From contig JABMNB010000507.1 of the NCBI GenBank assembly GCA_013205335.1, forward strand, positions 1 through 20,228: 20,228 nucleotides of DNA. The letters are read 5' to 3'. The position numbers were made by a program, and so were the translations under genes. Origin of the DNA: Rhodospirillales bacterium (GTDB lineage Bacteria; Pseudomonadota; Alphaproteobacteria; Reyranellales; Reyranellaceae). Shown in pieces: positions 1 to 7,189 of the stretch; positions within the stretch are counted from its first letter, which is position 1; each line of letters begins with the position of its first letter. The notes under the pieces are model-generated. The model saw only the letters and a list, made by a program, of their open reading frames with translations, ran no database searches and was not told where the DNA came from.

Positions 1-7
1 CGAAAAG

Positions 8-46
8 AGGTCCTTCGACTACGCTGCGCTCCGCTCAGGACGACGG
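8..46. repeat. possible dispersed palindromic intergenic element
   Basis: The stretch is framed by GTCCT at 10-14 and AGGAC at 37-41, with a core rich in GC-tandem steps (TGCGCTCCGCTC). It resembles the short imperfect palindromes of the form TCCTTCG...CTCAGGA that are scattered between genes in many alphaproteobacteria. Only one copy is in the window, so repetition cannot be shown here. It ends just before the GTG start of the first gene. Confidence 0.4.
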
Positions 47-49
47 GGC

Positions 50-1114
50 GTGAAGGCCTTCGCCCGGCACCTTGCAGCCTGGCCGCTCCTGATCGCCATC
101 ACCGTGCCGGTGACGGCATCGTTGCTTTGGCTGCATGCGCCTGCCGCGCTCATGCTGGGGCCGCTGCTCTCGGGCATCGTCTTCGCCTCGTGGGGCGGCA
201 AGGTGAACTATCCCGTGCCGCTGTTCGGTGCGGCGCAAGGCATCGTCGGCAGCATGATCGCCATGATGGTGCCGCTCACGATCGTCGGCGACATCCTCGG
301 ACATTGGGCGCTGTTCACCGCGGGCGTCGTCTCGGTCGTTGCGGCCAGCACGTGGGTCGGCTGGCAGATGACGCGCTGGCAGATACTGCCCGGCACGACG
401 GCGCTGTGGGGCGTGAGCCCGGGCGCCGCCTCGGTGATGACCTACATGGCCGAGGCCTACGGCGCCGACATGCGCATGGTGGCTTTCATGCAGTATCTGC
501 GCGTCGTCATGGTCGCGGTCATCGCGGCGGCGGTGGCGCGGGTCTTCGGCGGCGGCCCGGTCCACGCTCCCGACGCCATCGTGTGGTTCCCCGAGGTCGC
601 CTGGCTGCCGCTCGTCGAGACGCTGGCACTGGCGGGTGTTGGCTCATGGCTCGCGCGCGTCTGGCGCATTCCGGCGGGCGCCTTCCTGGTGCCACTGGTC
701 GGCGGCATCGTGCTCACCCATCTCGGCTGGCTGCGGCTCGAGTTGCCGACATGGCTCCTGGCCGGCTGCTACGCGCTGGTCGGCTGGAACGTCGGGCTGC
801 GCTTCACGCGCGCTCTGCTGATGTACGTGCTGCGCCAGCTTCCCGGTATCCTGCTCTGTATCTTTGCCATGCTGGCGCTGTGCGGCGGCGTCGCGGCGTT
901 CATGGTGTTCGCCGCCGGCGTCGATCCGCTGACCGCCTATCTCGCCACCAGCCCCGGCGGCGCCGACTCGATCGCGATCATCGCGGCTTCGACCAACGTC
1001 GATGTGTCGTTCGTGATGGCCATGCAGACGGTGAGGTTGCTCGTCGTGCTGTTTGTCGCGCCGTTGCTCACCAAGATCATCGCGGAGCGGATGGGCGGTC
1101 TCGGCAAAGGCTGA
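50..1114 (+). CDS. AbrB family membrane protein (duplicated, putative permease)
   Basis: This 354-residue integral membrane protein belongs to the AbrB membrane family (Pfam AbrB, once mislabelled ammonia monooxygenase; unrelated to the DNA-binding AbrB). Two halves repeat: SPGA near residue 123 and SPGG near residue 301 are each followed by a charged hydrophilic turn, a Met/Gln-rich helix and a conserved Arg in a hydrophobic segment (R151, R329). The sets PAALMLGPLLSGIV (31-44) and PAGAFLVPLVGGIV (208-221) repeat in the same way. About ten hydrophobic helices fill the length. The GTG start at 50 gives the usual family length, but the frame stays open to the window edge, so an upstream start is possible. 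Its substrate is unknown; transport is inferred from topology. It converges on the CNNM-like gene with only 3 bp between the stops. Confidence 0.8.
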   Translation: MKAFARHLAAWPLLIAITVPVTASLLWLHAPAALMLGPLLSGIVFASWGGKVNYPVPLFGAAQGIVGSMIAMMVPLTIVGDILGHWALFTAGVVSVVAASTWVGWQMTRWQILPGTTALWGVSPGAASVMTYMAEAYGADMRMVAFMQYLRVVMVAVIAAAVARVFGGGPVHAPDAIVWFPEVAWLPLVETLALAGVGSWLARVWRIPAGAFLVPLVGGIVLTHLGWLRLELPTWLLAGCYALVGWNVGLRFTRALLMYVLRQLPGILLCIFAMLALCGGVAAFMVFAAGVDPLTAYLATSPGGADSIAIIAASTNVDVSFVMAMQTVRLLVVLFVAPLLTKIIAERMGGLGKG

Positions 1115-1117
1115 CGA

Positions 1118-2425
1118 TCAGGTGTTCGCCGCCCGATGAACCGTCGTCACGCGCGTCGCCAGCAGCTTGTCGATACGGCGACCGTCCATGTCGAGGACTT
1201 CGAAGCGCCAGCCCCCGACATCGACGGTGTCGCCTTCCTTGGGCAGCCGCCTCATCGCCGCGAGGACCATGCCGGCAGCGGTGTGGAAATCGGCAGCCTT
1301 CTGCGTCGGGATTCCCAGCAGCTCGATGAGCTCGTCGGCCGGCATGCCGCCTGCCACCAGCCACGAGCCGTCGTCACGTTCCGTCGCTTCCGGTTTGGCC
1401 GGCCCCTCGTCGGTCTCGAAGGCGCCGACTATCGCCTCGAGGATGTCGGCGGTCGTCACGATGCCAAGAAGCTCGCCGTACTCGTCCTGCACGAGAGCCA
1501 TGTGAGCGGGTGAGTTCTTGAGCGTGTCGAGAACGTCGAACGCGTTCATGGAATCGGGGATGATGGGCGCCGGCTTGACGTGGTCGCGCGGGTTGGCGGC
1601 GCCGTCGCGGATGAAAGCGTCCAGCAGGTCTTTCTTGCGGACGATGCCGCCGATGTGGTTCGCGGACGGATCCCAGACGGGCAGTCGCGAATGGACGCTC
1701 GACTGGACGGTCTGAAGCAGCGCCTGCGGTTCGAGCGACAGGTCGACGATGTCGAGGTCGTGGCGCGGCGTCATCACGGCACGGGCCGACCTGTCACCCA
1801 GGCGCATGACGCCGCTGATCATCCCGCGCTCGCGCGGCTCGATGGCGCCCGAGGATTCGCCGTCGGCGACCAGCGCCCTGATTTCCTCGGCCGTCACCGA
1901 GGACTCGCCGCTTTGCCGGCCGCCCAGCAGGCGGAGGATCGCCTTGCCCGAGAGATCGAGGAGCCACACCAGCGGGGCTGATATGCGCGCCAGCATCGCC
2001 ATGGCGGGCGCGACGGATGCCGCGACGGCTTCGGCGTTGCGCAGCGCGATCTGCTTGGGAACGAGTTCGCCGATGATCAGCGACAGGTAGGTGATGAGGG
2101 CGACGACGCCGCCGTAGGCCAGCGGCTCGGCGAAGCGCACCGGCATGCCGGTATCGACGAGGACCGTCGTGAGACGCGCTCCGAGAGTCGCGCCGGAGAA
2201 GGCGCCGGCCAGGATGCCGACCAGCGTGATGCCGATCTGCACCGTCGAGAGGAAGCGGCCGGGATCGTCGGCCAGCCGCAACGCCGCGGCAGCGCCCCGC
2301 GAGCCGCCATCGGCCATGGACTTCAGCCTGCCCCGACGCGCGGAGACGACGGCCAACTCCGACATTGCCAGGACGCCATTGATGAAGATCAGGGCGACAG
2401 CAATGAGAAGCTCGATATAAACCAT
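1118..2425 (-). CDS. HlyC/CorC family (CNNM/DUF21-CBS) membrane protein
   Basis: This 435-residue protein has the three-part architecture of the CNNM/CorC family, often annotated as hemolysin-like and linked to magnesium or cobalt efflux. Residues 1-190 form the DUF21 membrane domain, with a first helix at about 3-20, further helices near 60-80 and 100-150, and the typical GELVPKQIAL stretch near 118-127. A CBS pair follows (about 205-330, starting around RAVMTPR and including VRKKDLL and IVTTADILEAIVG). The C-terminal CorC_HlyC domain occupies about 345-430 (DDGSWLVAGGMPADEL). The ATG at 2425 starts directly at the first helix, so no N-terminal extension is needed. The ion it handles cannot be read from the sequence. 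It is divergent from the amidase gene. Confidence 0.9.
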   Translation of the reverse strand: MVYIELLIAVALIFINGVLAMSELAVVSARRGRLKSMADGGSRGAAAALRLADDPGRFLSTVQIGITLVGILAGAFSGATLGARLTTVLVDTGMPVRFAEPLAYGGVVALITYLSLIIGELVPKQIALRNAEAVAASVAPAMAMLARISAPLVWLLDLSGKAILRLLGGRQSGESSVTAEEIRALVADGESSGAIEPRERGMISGVMRLGDRSARAVMTPRHDLDIVDLSLEPQALLQTVQSSVHSRLPVWDPSANHIGGIVRKKDLLDAFIRDGAANPRDHVKPAPIIPDSMNAFDVLDTLKNSPAHMALVQDEYGELLGIVTTADILEAIVGAFETDEGPAKPEATERDDGSWLVAGGMPADELIELLGIPTQKAADFHTAAGMVLAAMRRLPKEGDTVDVGGWRFEVLDMDGRRIDKLLATRVTTVHRAANT

Positions 2426-2546
2426 CGCTTCAGTCTATCTGCATTTCGGGTCCGAACGAAGGCAAGCCGGGCGCGGGTTTTGCAAGGAACCGAATTGAGA
2501 AACCTCCCCGAAATCCATCACTCAAAAATCGTGTACCTTCATTTCC
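2426..2546. other. divergent intergenic region
   Basis: These 121 bp separate the start of the CNNM-like gene (-) from the amidase (+) and must hold promoters for both unless they lie in coding DNA. The half nearest the amidase is richer in A and T than its surroundings, but I see no convincing -35/-10 pair and no clear Shine-Dalgarno sequence before the amidase ATG. Confidence 0.4.
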
Positions 2547-3941
2547 ATGACCGTATTGCATGACATGACTGCCGGCGAGCTGCTCGCCGCGTACAAATCC
2601 AAGGCTCTGTCGCCCGTCGAGGCAACCGATGCCGTGATTGCCCGCATCGAGGCCTGGGAGCCGAAGCTGAAGGCTCTTTATGCCCCGGACTTCGGCGCCG
2701 CGCGCAAGGCTGCGCAAGCGTCCGAGGCGCGCTGGCGAAACGGGGCGCCGCAGGGTGCGCTCGACGGCGTACCGATCACCATCAAGGAGAATATCCCCAC
2801 CATGGGCGTGCCGGTGCCGCTCGGCACGGCGGCGACCACCTTGGTGCCCGCGTTGGCCGACGCGCCGGCTGCCGCGCGGGTGCGCGAGGCGGGCGCGGTG
2901 ATCCTCGCCAAGACCACGATGCCAGACTACGGCATGCTTTCGTCGGGTCGCAGCTCCTTCCATCCGCTGACGCGCAACCCGTGGAACCTATCGTGGAATC
3001 CGGGCGGCTCCAGTGCCGGCGCGGGTGCGGCAGCCGCCGCCGGTTATGGGCCGCTCCATCTCGGCACCGACATCGGCGGTTCGGTCCGCCTGCCGGCGAG
3101 CTGGAACGGCATCTTCACCCTGAAGCCCAGCCTGGGCCGCGTGCCGGTCGATCCGCCGTTCTTCGGCCGCGCCATCGGGCCGATGACGCGCACCGTCGCG
3201 GACTCCGCTTTGCTGATGGCCGAGTTGTCGAAACCCGACACGCGCGATCACATGAATCTGCCACCGGCCGACATCGACTGGAGCGCCGGGCCGCTTTCGC
3301 CGAAGGGCCTGAAGATCGGCCTGCATCTCGACGCCGGTTCCGGCCTGCCGGTCGATCCCGAGGTCAAGGAGGCGATCGAGGCCGCCGCAAAACTGTTCGA
3401 CGACGCGGGCGCGCATATCGAGCCGGTGGCACCCTTCCTCTCGCCCGAGATGCTGCACCTGCAGGACCTGTTCTGGCGGGTGCGAAGCTGGGTCGATTTC
3501 TCCGCGCTCAGCCATGCGAAGCAGGCGAAGGTGCTGCCCTTCATTGCCGACTGGTGTCGCGGCGGCGCCGACGTCTCCGGCGCCCAGGTGATCCGCGGCG
3601 TCAACAACTACATGGCCATCCGCTCCGCCACCACGCGCGCCACGCAGCCCTTCGACTTCGTCCTGTCGCCGGTCTCGCCGGTGCCGACTTACCGCGCCGA
3701 ATGGGAGACGCCGACCAACGACGTCAACCGCCCGCTGGAGCACATCTCCTTCACCATGCCGTACAACATGAGCGAACAGCCGGCCGCCTCGATCAACTGT
3801 GCCTACACGACGGAGGGCAAGCCGATCGGCCTCCAGATCTCGGGCCGCCGCTTCGACGATTCCGGTGTGATGCGCCTGTCGAAATGGTTCGAGAGCGTGC
3901 GGGCTGAGCAGAAGAAGTGGCCGGAGCCGCCGAAGACATGA
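2547..3941 (+). CDS. amidase signature family amidase
   Basis: This 464-residue protein hydrolyses a carboxamide to acid and ammonia, or a related bond, by the Ser-cisSer-Lys mechanism. The triad is visible: Lys80 in PITIKENI, the cis-Ser S155 in GGSSAGAG, and the nucleophile Ser179 in GTDIGGSVR. The spacing of 24 residues between the serines equals that in fatty acid amide hydrolase. Length is normal for the family and there is no signal peptide, so it should be cytosolic. It may be part of a two-gene unit, because the next gene starts inside its stop codon (ATGA at 3938-3941). The substrate is not predictable; the racemase-like neighbour suggests an amide or N-acyl derivative of a chiral amino acid or related compound. 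GatA is unlikely without gatB and gatC nearby. Confidence 0.93.
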   Translation: MTVLHDMTAGELLAAYKSKALSPVEATDAVIARIEAWEPKLKALYAPDFGAARKAAQASEARWRNGAPQGALDGVPITIKENIPTMGVPVPLGTAATTLVPALADAPAAARVREAGAVILAKTTMPDYGMLSSGRSSFHPLTRNPWNLSWNPGGSSAGAGAAAAAGYGPLHLGTDIGGSVRLPASWNGIFTLKPSLGRVPVDPPFFGRAIGPMTRTVADSALLMAELSKPDTRDHMNLPPADIDWSAGPLSPKGLKIGLHLDAGSGLPVDPEVKEAIEAAAKLFDDAGAHIEPVAPFLSPEMLHLQDLFWRVRSWVDFSALSHAKQAKVLPFIADWCRGGADVSGAQVIRGVNNYMAIRSATTRATQPFDFVLSPVSPVPTYRAEWETPTNDVNRPLEHISFTMPYNMSEQPAASINCAYTTEGKPIGLQISGRRFDDSGVMRLSKWFESVRAEQKKWPEPPKT

Positions 3942-4612
3942 AGCAGAAACCCCTCGGCATCCTGATGCTCGACACGCGGTTTCCGCGGATCGTGGGGGAT
4001 GTCGGGAATGCGGCGTCGTACGACTTCCCGGTGATCTTCCGGAAGATGGAAGGCATCGGACCGGCCGATGCCGTGGCGGCGCATCCCGACCGGCCGCGCG
4101 TGCTGGCGTCGCTGAAGGCGAATGCGGAGGCGCTGGCGGCGGACGGTGCGGTCGGGATCGGGACAAGCTGCGGATTCCTGGCGCTCTACCAGGACGAACT
4201 CACCGTCGTGTCGCCCGTGCCGGTCGCGACCTCGGCTCTGCTGCACATCAATCGGCTCCAGGGAAAGAACGTCGGCGTGATCACCGCTTCGGCGAAGAAC
4301 CTGACACCTGCCCATTTCGCGGCGGTCGGCGCGCCCGCAGACACGCCGGTGATCGGCCTGCCCGAGGACAGTTCCTTTGCCGCCACCTTCCTGCGCAACG
4401 GGCCGACGCTCGACCGTGCGCAGGTCGAGCGTGAGGTCGTGGCTGCAGGGCGCGATCTGGTGGCGCGGTATCCCGGTGTCGATGCCCTCGTGCTCGAATG
4501 CACCAACCTGCCGCCTTACAGGCCGACGCTGGAGAAGGTCCTCGGCCTTCCGGTGTTCGACGTGCTCGACCTGCTGAAGGGCTTCCATGCCGAGGTCAGC
4601 GCGCGGCGTTGA
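3938..4612 (+). CDS. Asp/Glu/hydantoin racemase superfamily protein
   Basis: This 224-residue protein has the two-domain racemase fold of the Asp/Glu/hydantoin racemase and maleate isomerase superfamily. Both signature cysteines are present: Cys78 in GIGTSCGFL and Cys188 in VLECTNLPPY, which in the family act as the acid/base pair on either side of the alpha carbon. I chose the ATG at 3938, which overlaps the amidase stop (ATGA) and suggests translational coupling; a GTG at 3917 in the same frame would add seven poorly conserved-looking residues. The context implies it epimerises or isomerises a substrate or product of the amidase. Members include racemases, decarboxylases and isomerases, so the exact reaction is open. 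Confidence 0.8.
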   Translation: MKQKPLGILMLDTRFPRIVGDVGNAASYDFPVIFRKMEGIGPADAVAAHPDRPRVLASLKANAEALAADGAVGIGTSCGFLALYQDELTVVSPVPVATSALLHINRLQGKNVGVITASAKNLTPAHFAAVGAPADTPVIGLPEDSSFAATFLRNGPTLDRAQVEREVVAAGRDLVARYPGVDALVLECTNLPPYRPTLEKVLGLPVFDVLDLLKGFHAEVSARR

Positions 4613-4687
4613 CCATCTGTCGGGCAGGAAGTTCACGAGGCTCGCGATGTTCCGTGAAGTCCCCCGGACCGACTCGTTACAAAGACC
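4613..4687. other. convergent intergenic spacer
   Basis: This 75-bp gap lies between the converging racemase-like gene and the transporter gene. Only a weak 6-bp inverted repeat (TTCACG...CGTGAA) is visible, too weak to call a terminator. Confidence 0.3.
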
Positions 4688-5623
4688 TCAGCGGGGCAGC
4701 AGGCGCCGGTACAGCGGCTGCAGCAGCATCGGCATCATGTAGATCGGGAACTGCACGGCGGCGATGAACAGGAAGATATCGGGATCGGCCGTGACCGGCA
4801 GGACCGCCATCAGGAGGGCGTTGTGCCGCCCGCCCGAGCAGTAGCCCGCGGTGAGCGCCGTGCGGCGGTCGAGGAACGGCAGGGTGGCCGCGGCCATCAC
4901 GAGGTTGCACAGGATCATCCCTCCGAACGCACTGACGATGAATCCCGCGAGCTTCACGGGCTCCAGGAGGGCGCGCGCCACGACGCCATCCATCAGGGGT
5001 ATGGCGAAGACCATCAGCACCACGACCGATACGCCATCGAGAGTGGGCCCCGCCTCGGCAATGCGTGGCCCCAGCCAGCGGCGGATGGCGATCGCGCCGG
5101 CGAGCGCCAGCGCCACGATGATGCCCAGGCGCAGGCTGAGATCGAAGAGACCGATCTTGAGATCGAAGCCAAGGAGCCACAGCGCCAGCGGCGGCAGGGT
5201 GAAGGGCACCAGGAAGTTGGTGATCAGCGAGATCAGGAGGGCGAGCGACGAATCGAGGCGCAGGAAGGTGGCCGTGGTGGCGGCCGAGATGATGCCCGGC
5301 GCCATGGCGCTGAGGCACAGGGCGGCGATCAGGCCCGGCCACAGACCGAGCGACTGCCAGACCGGCCACACGACCAGGGGCACGGCAATCAGGTTGAGCA
5401 GCGCCAGGACGATGGCGAGGCCGGGCCGGCGCAGGAGAGACAGGAGACGTCCTCCGTCGACGCGCGCCAAAGCGAGCATCAGCAGGATCACGGCGAGCGG
5501 CAGCAGCAGCGGCCGTGTCGCGGCGGCGACATCCTGGAACAGCAGCCCCAGCAGAAGCGAGAAGGGCAGCAGCGTCGTGGCGCGCCGACCCATACGCTGC
5601 AGGACCGATATGACCGGGTTCAT
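4688..5623 (-). CDS. bile acid:sodium symporter (SBF) family-like transporter
   Basis: This 311-residue protein is almost entirely hydrophobic, with about nine or ten predicted helices, the size and topology of the bile acid:sodium symporter (BASS/SBF) family. Family-like features are the SAMAPGIISAATTATF helix region with small and polar residues, and a late segment RRTALTAGYCSGGRHNALL that matches the conserved helix-9 region where BASS proteins carry a QN(S/G) motif; here it reads GGRHN. The start at 5623 has AGGA at 5632-5635 with 8-nt spacing; an in-frame ATG at 5632 would add three residues and has no such site. The substrate is unknown, likely an organic anion. It is divergent from the creatininase-like gene, 34 bp away. 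Confidence 0.7.
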   Translation of the reverse strand: MNPVISVLQRMGRRATTLLPFSLLLGLLFQDVAAATRPLLLPLAVILLMLALARVDGGRLLSLLRRPGLAIVLALLNLIAVPLVVWPVWQSLGLWPGLIAALCLSAMAPGIISAATTATFLRLDSSLALLISLITNFLVPFTLPPLALWLLGFDLKIGLFDLSLRLGIIVALALAGAIAIRRWLGPRIAEAGPTLDGVSVVVLMVFAIPLMDGVVARALLEPVKLAGFIVSAFGGMILCNLVMAAATLPFLDRRTALTAGYCSGGRHNALLMAVLPVTADPDIFLFIAAVQFPIYMMPMLLQPLYRRLLPR

Positions 5624-5634
5624 TGAAGCCATCC

Positions 5635-5646
5635 TAGCACGTGCTA
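5635..5646. promoter_or_regulatory. perfect 12-bp palindrome between divergent starts
   Basis: TAGCACGTGCTA is a perfect 12-bp palindrome in the middle of the 34-bp gap between the transporter and creatininase-like starts. Its position and symmetry fit an operator for a dimeric regulator acting on both genes, but no regulator gene is adjacent and no second copy was seen. Confidence 0.4.
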
Positions 5647-5657
5647 CCCTGTGGCCG

Positions 5658-6212
5658 ATGAACACTCCGCGTGGCGTCTGGCTCGACGATCTCACCCGAC
5701 AGGAAGCCACTTCCCGTTTCGACGGCAATGCCGCCGTCGTGGTCCCCGTTGCCTCGGGCAGCGCGCCGTGGCCCCATCTGCCGCTCAGGACGGCGCCGCT
5801 GATTGCCCGCGCGCTCGGGCAGAGGCTGCTGGAGCGACTTTCCGTCGTCGTCACGCCGGTCGTCGATGCCGATTTTTTTGCGCGGCATGAGACGCTGGGA
5901 CAGGTTCTCGTCGAACGCCTCGACGAGTTGCGGTCGCTTGGCGTGCGCCGGATCGCGATCCTCGAGGTGGCACTTTCTCCCGCCGCGCCGCTCGACGTCT
6001 CAGGCGACGTGCTGATGCTGCGCGTGCGCGATGCAGTCGATGCCGATGAATATGCCACTTCCTGCCTGATGGCGCTGGACCCGAGAAGCGTTCGCATGCC
6101 GCTTCTGCCAGCCGGCTCGCGGGCACAGGCCTTCGCCGGCGAGCGCGCGATGGCGGCCCAGGTCGACGCCTTCGGCGAGGCACTCCTTTCGAAGTGGCCC
6201 GACCTTATTTGA
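5658..6212 (+). CDS. degenerate creatininase family protein
   Basis: This 184-residue protein is about 60-70 residues shorter than typical creatininase-family amidohydrolases but keeps the family outline: LDDLTRQE at 9-16, a beta strand VVVPVASGS (27-35), HLPLRT (40-45), a helix, FFARHETLGQVL (73-84), then LGVRRIAILEV (94-104) and a C-terminal piece DEYATSCLMALDPRSVRM (130-147) like the family's late GE-x-ETS...ALRP region. In active members the metal ligands sit in GSxEQHGxHLPLxTD. Here that segment is two residues shorter, and the Glu, the first His and the Asp are all absent (GSAPWPHLPLRTA), so a canonical two-metal site is unlikely. The ATG at 5658 has no strong Shine-Dalgarno. It may be a binding or regulatory protein for the divergent transporter; the function is unknown. 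Confidence 0.6.
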   Translation: MNTPRGVWLDDLTRQEATSRFDGNAAVVVPVASGSAPWPHLPLRTAPLIARALGQRLLERLSVVVTPVVDADFFARHETLGQVLVERLDELRSLGVRRIAILEVALSPAAPLDVSGDVLMLRVRDAVDADEYATSCLMALDPRSVRMPLLPAGSRAQAFAGERAMAAQVDAFGEALLSKWPDLI

Positions 6213-6269
6213 CGAGAATACACGGTGTTCTGTGGCGCTTTGCCGGCAGGGCTGGCACAAACGCCGACC

Positions 6270-6644
6270 ATGCCGCTGCACTGGACCCTCGATTCCAAGC
6301 AACGACTCGTGATCGCGATCGCCGAAGGCGATGTCACGAGGGCGGAGGTTGAGAATTACTTCGCCGTGATGGACGGGGCTGGAACACTTCCCTACCGCAA
6401 GCTGTTCGATTGCACCCGCGGCGAAACCAGCATGACGTCGGAAGACATGCTGGCGATCGGCGTACAGATCCGCGTCCGCCATGCTGCCGGCGTGACGCCG
6501 GGCGCACTCGCCATCGTCGTGCCGCCGGACAAGGCCGAGCTTGTGTCGCGCGTGCTCGGAATTCTCGCCACCGCCGACCGCCCGATGCGGGTCTTTGCCG
6601 AGATCGGGCCCGCGCGTCGCTGGATCGACAGCCTGCCGCAGTAG
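6270..6644 (+). CDS. conserved hypothetical protein, STAS/SpoIIAA-like
   Basis: This small cytosolic protein of 124 residues alternates strands and helices like the STAS or SpoIIAA-like proteins common in Bradyrhizobium-type genomes: a first strand (LHWTLDSKQRLVIAIAEGDV), a helix (TRAEVENYFAVMD), a strand with KLFDCTRG, and a late strand around ALAIVVPP. No catalytic motif is visible. The likely start is the ATG at 6270, just before MPLHWTLD; an in-frame GTG at 6225 would add 15 residues unlike the family start. The family name rests on pattern only. It lies 57 bp after the creatininase-like gene and may share its transcript. Confidence 0.55.
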   Translation: MPLHWTLDSKQRLVIAIAEGDVTRAEVENYFAVMDGAGTLPYRKLFDCTRGETSMTSEDMLAIGVQIRVRHAAGVTPGALAIVVPPDKAELVSRVLGILATADRPMRVFAEIGPARRWIDSLPQ

Positions 6645-6702
6645 GCGACGCCGAGCAGCGTTATCGACTATGGTTGCGGATCACGCGCTCGCAGGAGTTT
6701 TC

Positions 6703-7161
6703 ATGAAGTTGTTCGGACTGTCGGCCTTCGCCGTCGTCTCGCTGGTCTCGTCGCTGGTCGCCGCCCCTGTCGGTGCGCAGACTGCCATCCAGGCGGGTGA
6801 ATGGGAAACGACGGAGAAGACCACGATGGAAGGCGTGCAGCCGATGCCCCCCTCGTCGAAGAAGGTCTGCCTCAAGGCCGACGAGGCACAGCTCGAGCGC
6901 CTGCTGTTCCCGACCCCGGACGAGATCAAGCAACATGGGTGCAAGTACGAGCCCGGTGCCAAGAAGGCAGGCATGCTCGCCGCGACGCTGACCTGTCCGC
7001 CGAACGACCAGGTGCCGGGTGTCACCGCCAGGGCCGAGATCACCTACACGCAGACGAGCTACCAGGGGGTGGGCCAGCTCGAGGCCGCGGACAAGTCCGG
7101 CACGACGGTCAAGGGCAAGAGCGAACTGAGCGGCAAGCGCATCGGCGACTGCCCGAAGTAG
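6703..7161 (+). CDS. exported DUF3617 family protein
   Basis: This 152-residue protein has a classical signal peptide: a Lys near the start, a hydrophobic core to about residue 20 and a likely cleavage after Ala25 (VGA-Q). The mature part begins with QAGEWETTEKT, the usual opening of DUF3617 proteins, and has four cysteines (C56, C80, C98, C150) that could form two disulfides in the periplasm. AGGAG at 6693-6697 with a 5-nt spacer supports the ATG at 6703. DUF3617 proteins are common, small, exported and of unknown function. Its stop codon lies in the left arm of an inverted repeat shared with the converging Crp/Fnr gene. Confidence 0.8.
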   Translation: MKLFGLSAFAVVSLVSSLVAAPVGAQTAIQAGEWETTEKTTMEGVQPMPPSSKKVCLKADEAQLERLLFPTPDEIKQHGCKYEPGAKKAGMLAATLTCPPNDQVPGVTARAEITYTQTSYQGVGQLEAADKSGTTVKGKSELSGKRIGDCPK

Positions 7162-7189
7162 GCGCCTTTCGCGAAGCTGAAGGCGCCTA
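7159..7189. terminator. bidirectional inverted-repeat terminator containing both stop codons
   Basis: TAGGCGCCTT (7159-7168) and AAGGCGCCTA (7180-7189) are perfect 10-bp arms around an 11-nt loop that itself contains TTCGCGAA. The left arm begins with the TAG stop of the DUF3617 gene and the right arm ends with the TAG stop (read on the minus strand) of the Crp/Fnr gene. It would form the same stem in either transcript. There is no long T run, so termination strength is unclear, but the arms are far too good for chance. Confidence 0.7.

Noticed and set aside
35..565. Long open frame opposite the AbrB-like gene
   Set aside because: It is antisense to a clear membrane protein, and its His/Arg/Ala-rich composition is the mark of a GC-rich shadow frame. 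The same holds for the long frames opposite the transporter, amidohydrolase, URC1 and UPRT genes.
3917..3937. GTG start seven codons before the racemase-like ATG
   Set aside because: The ATG at 3938 overlaps the amidase stop in the common ATGA arrangement and begins directly at the family's first strand.
4634..4665. Terminator between the racemase-like gene and the transporter
   Set aside because: Only six base pairs match, with a long loop and no T run.
5651..6337. Extension of the minus-strand transporter frame across the creatininase-like gene
   Set aside because: The hydrophobic protein begins cleanly at 5623 with a good ribosome site; the upstream part is Ser/Arg-rich shadow translation of the opposite gene.
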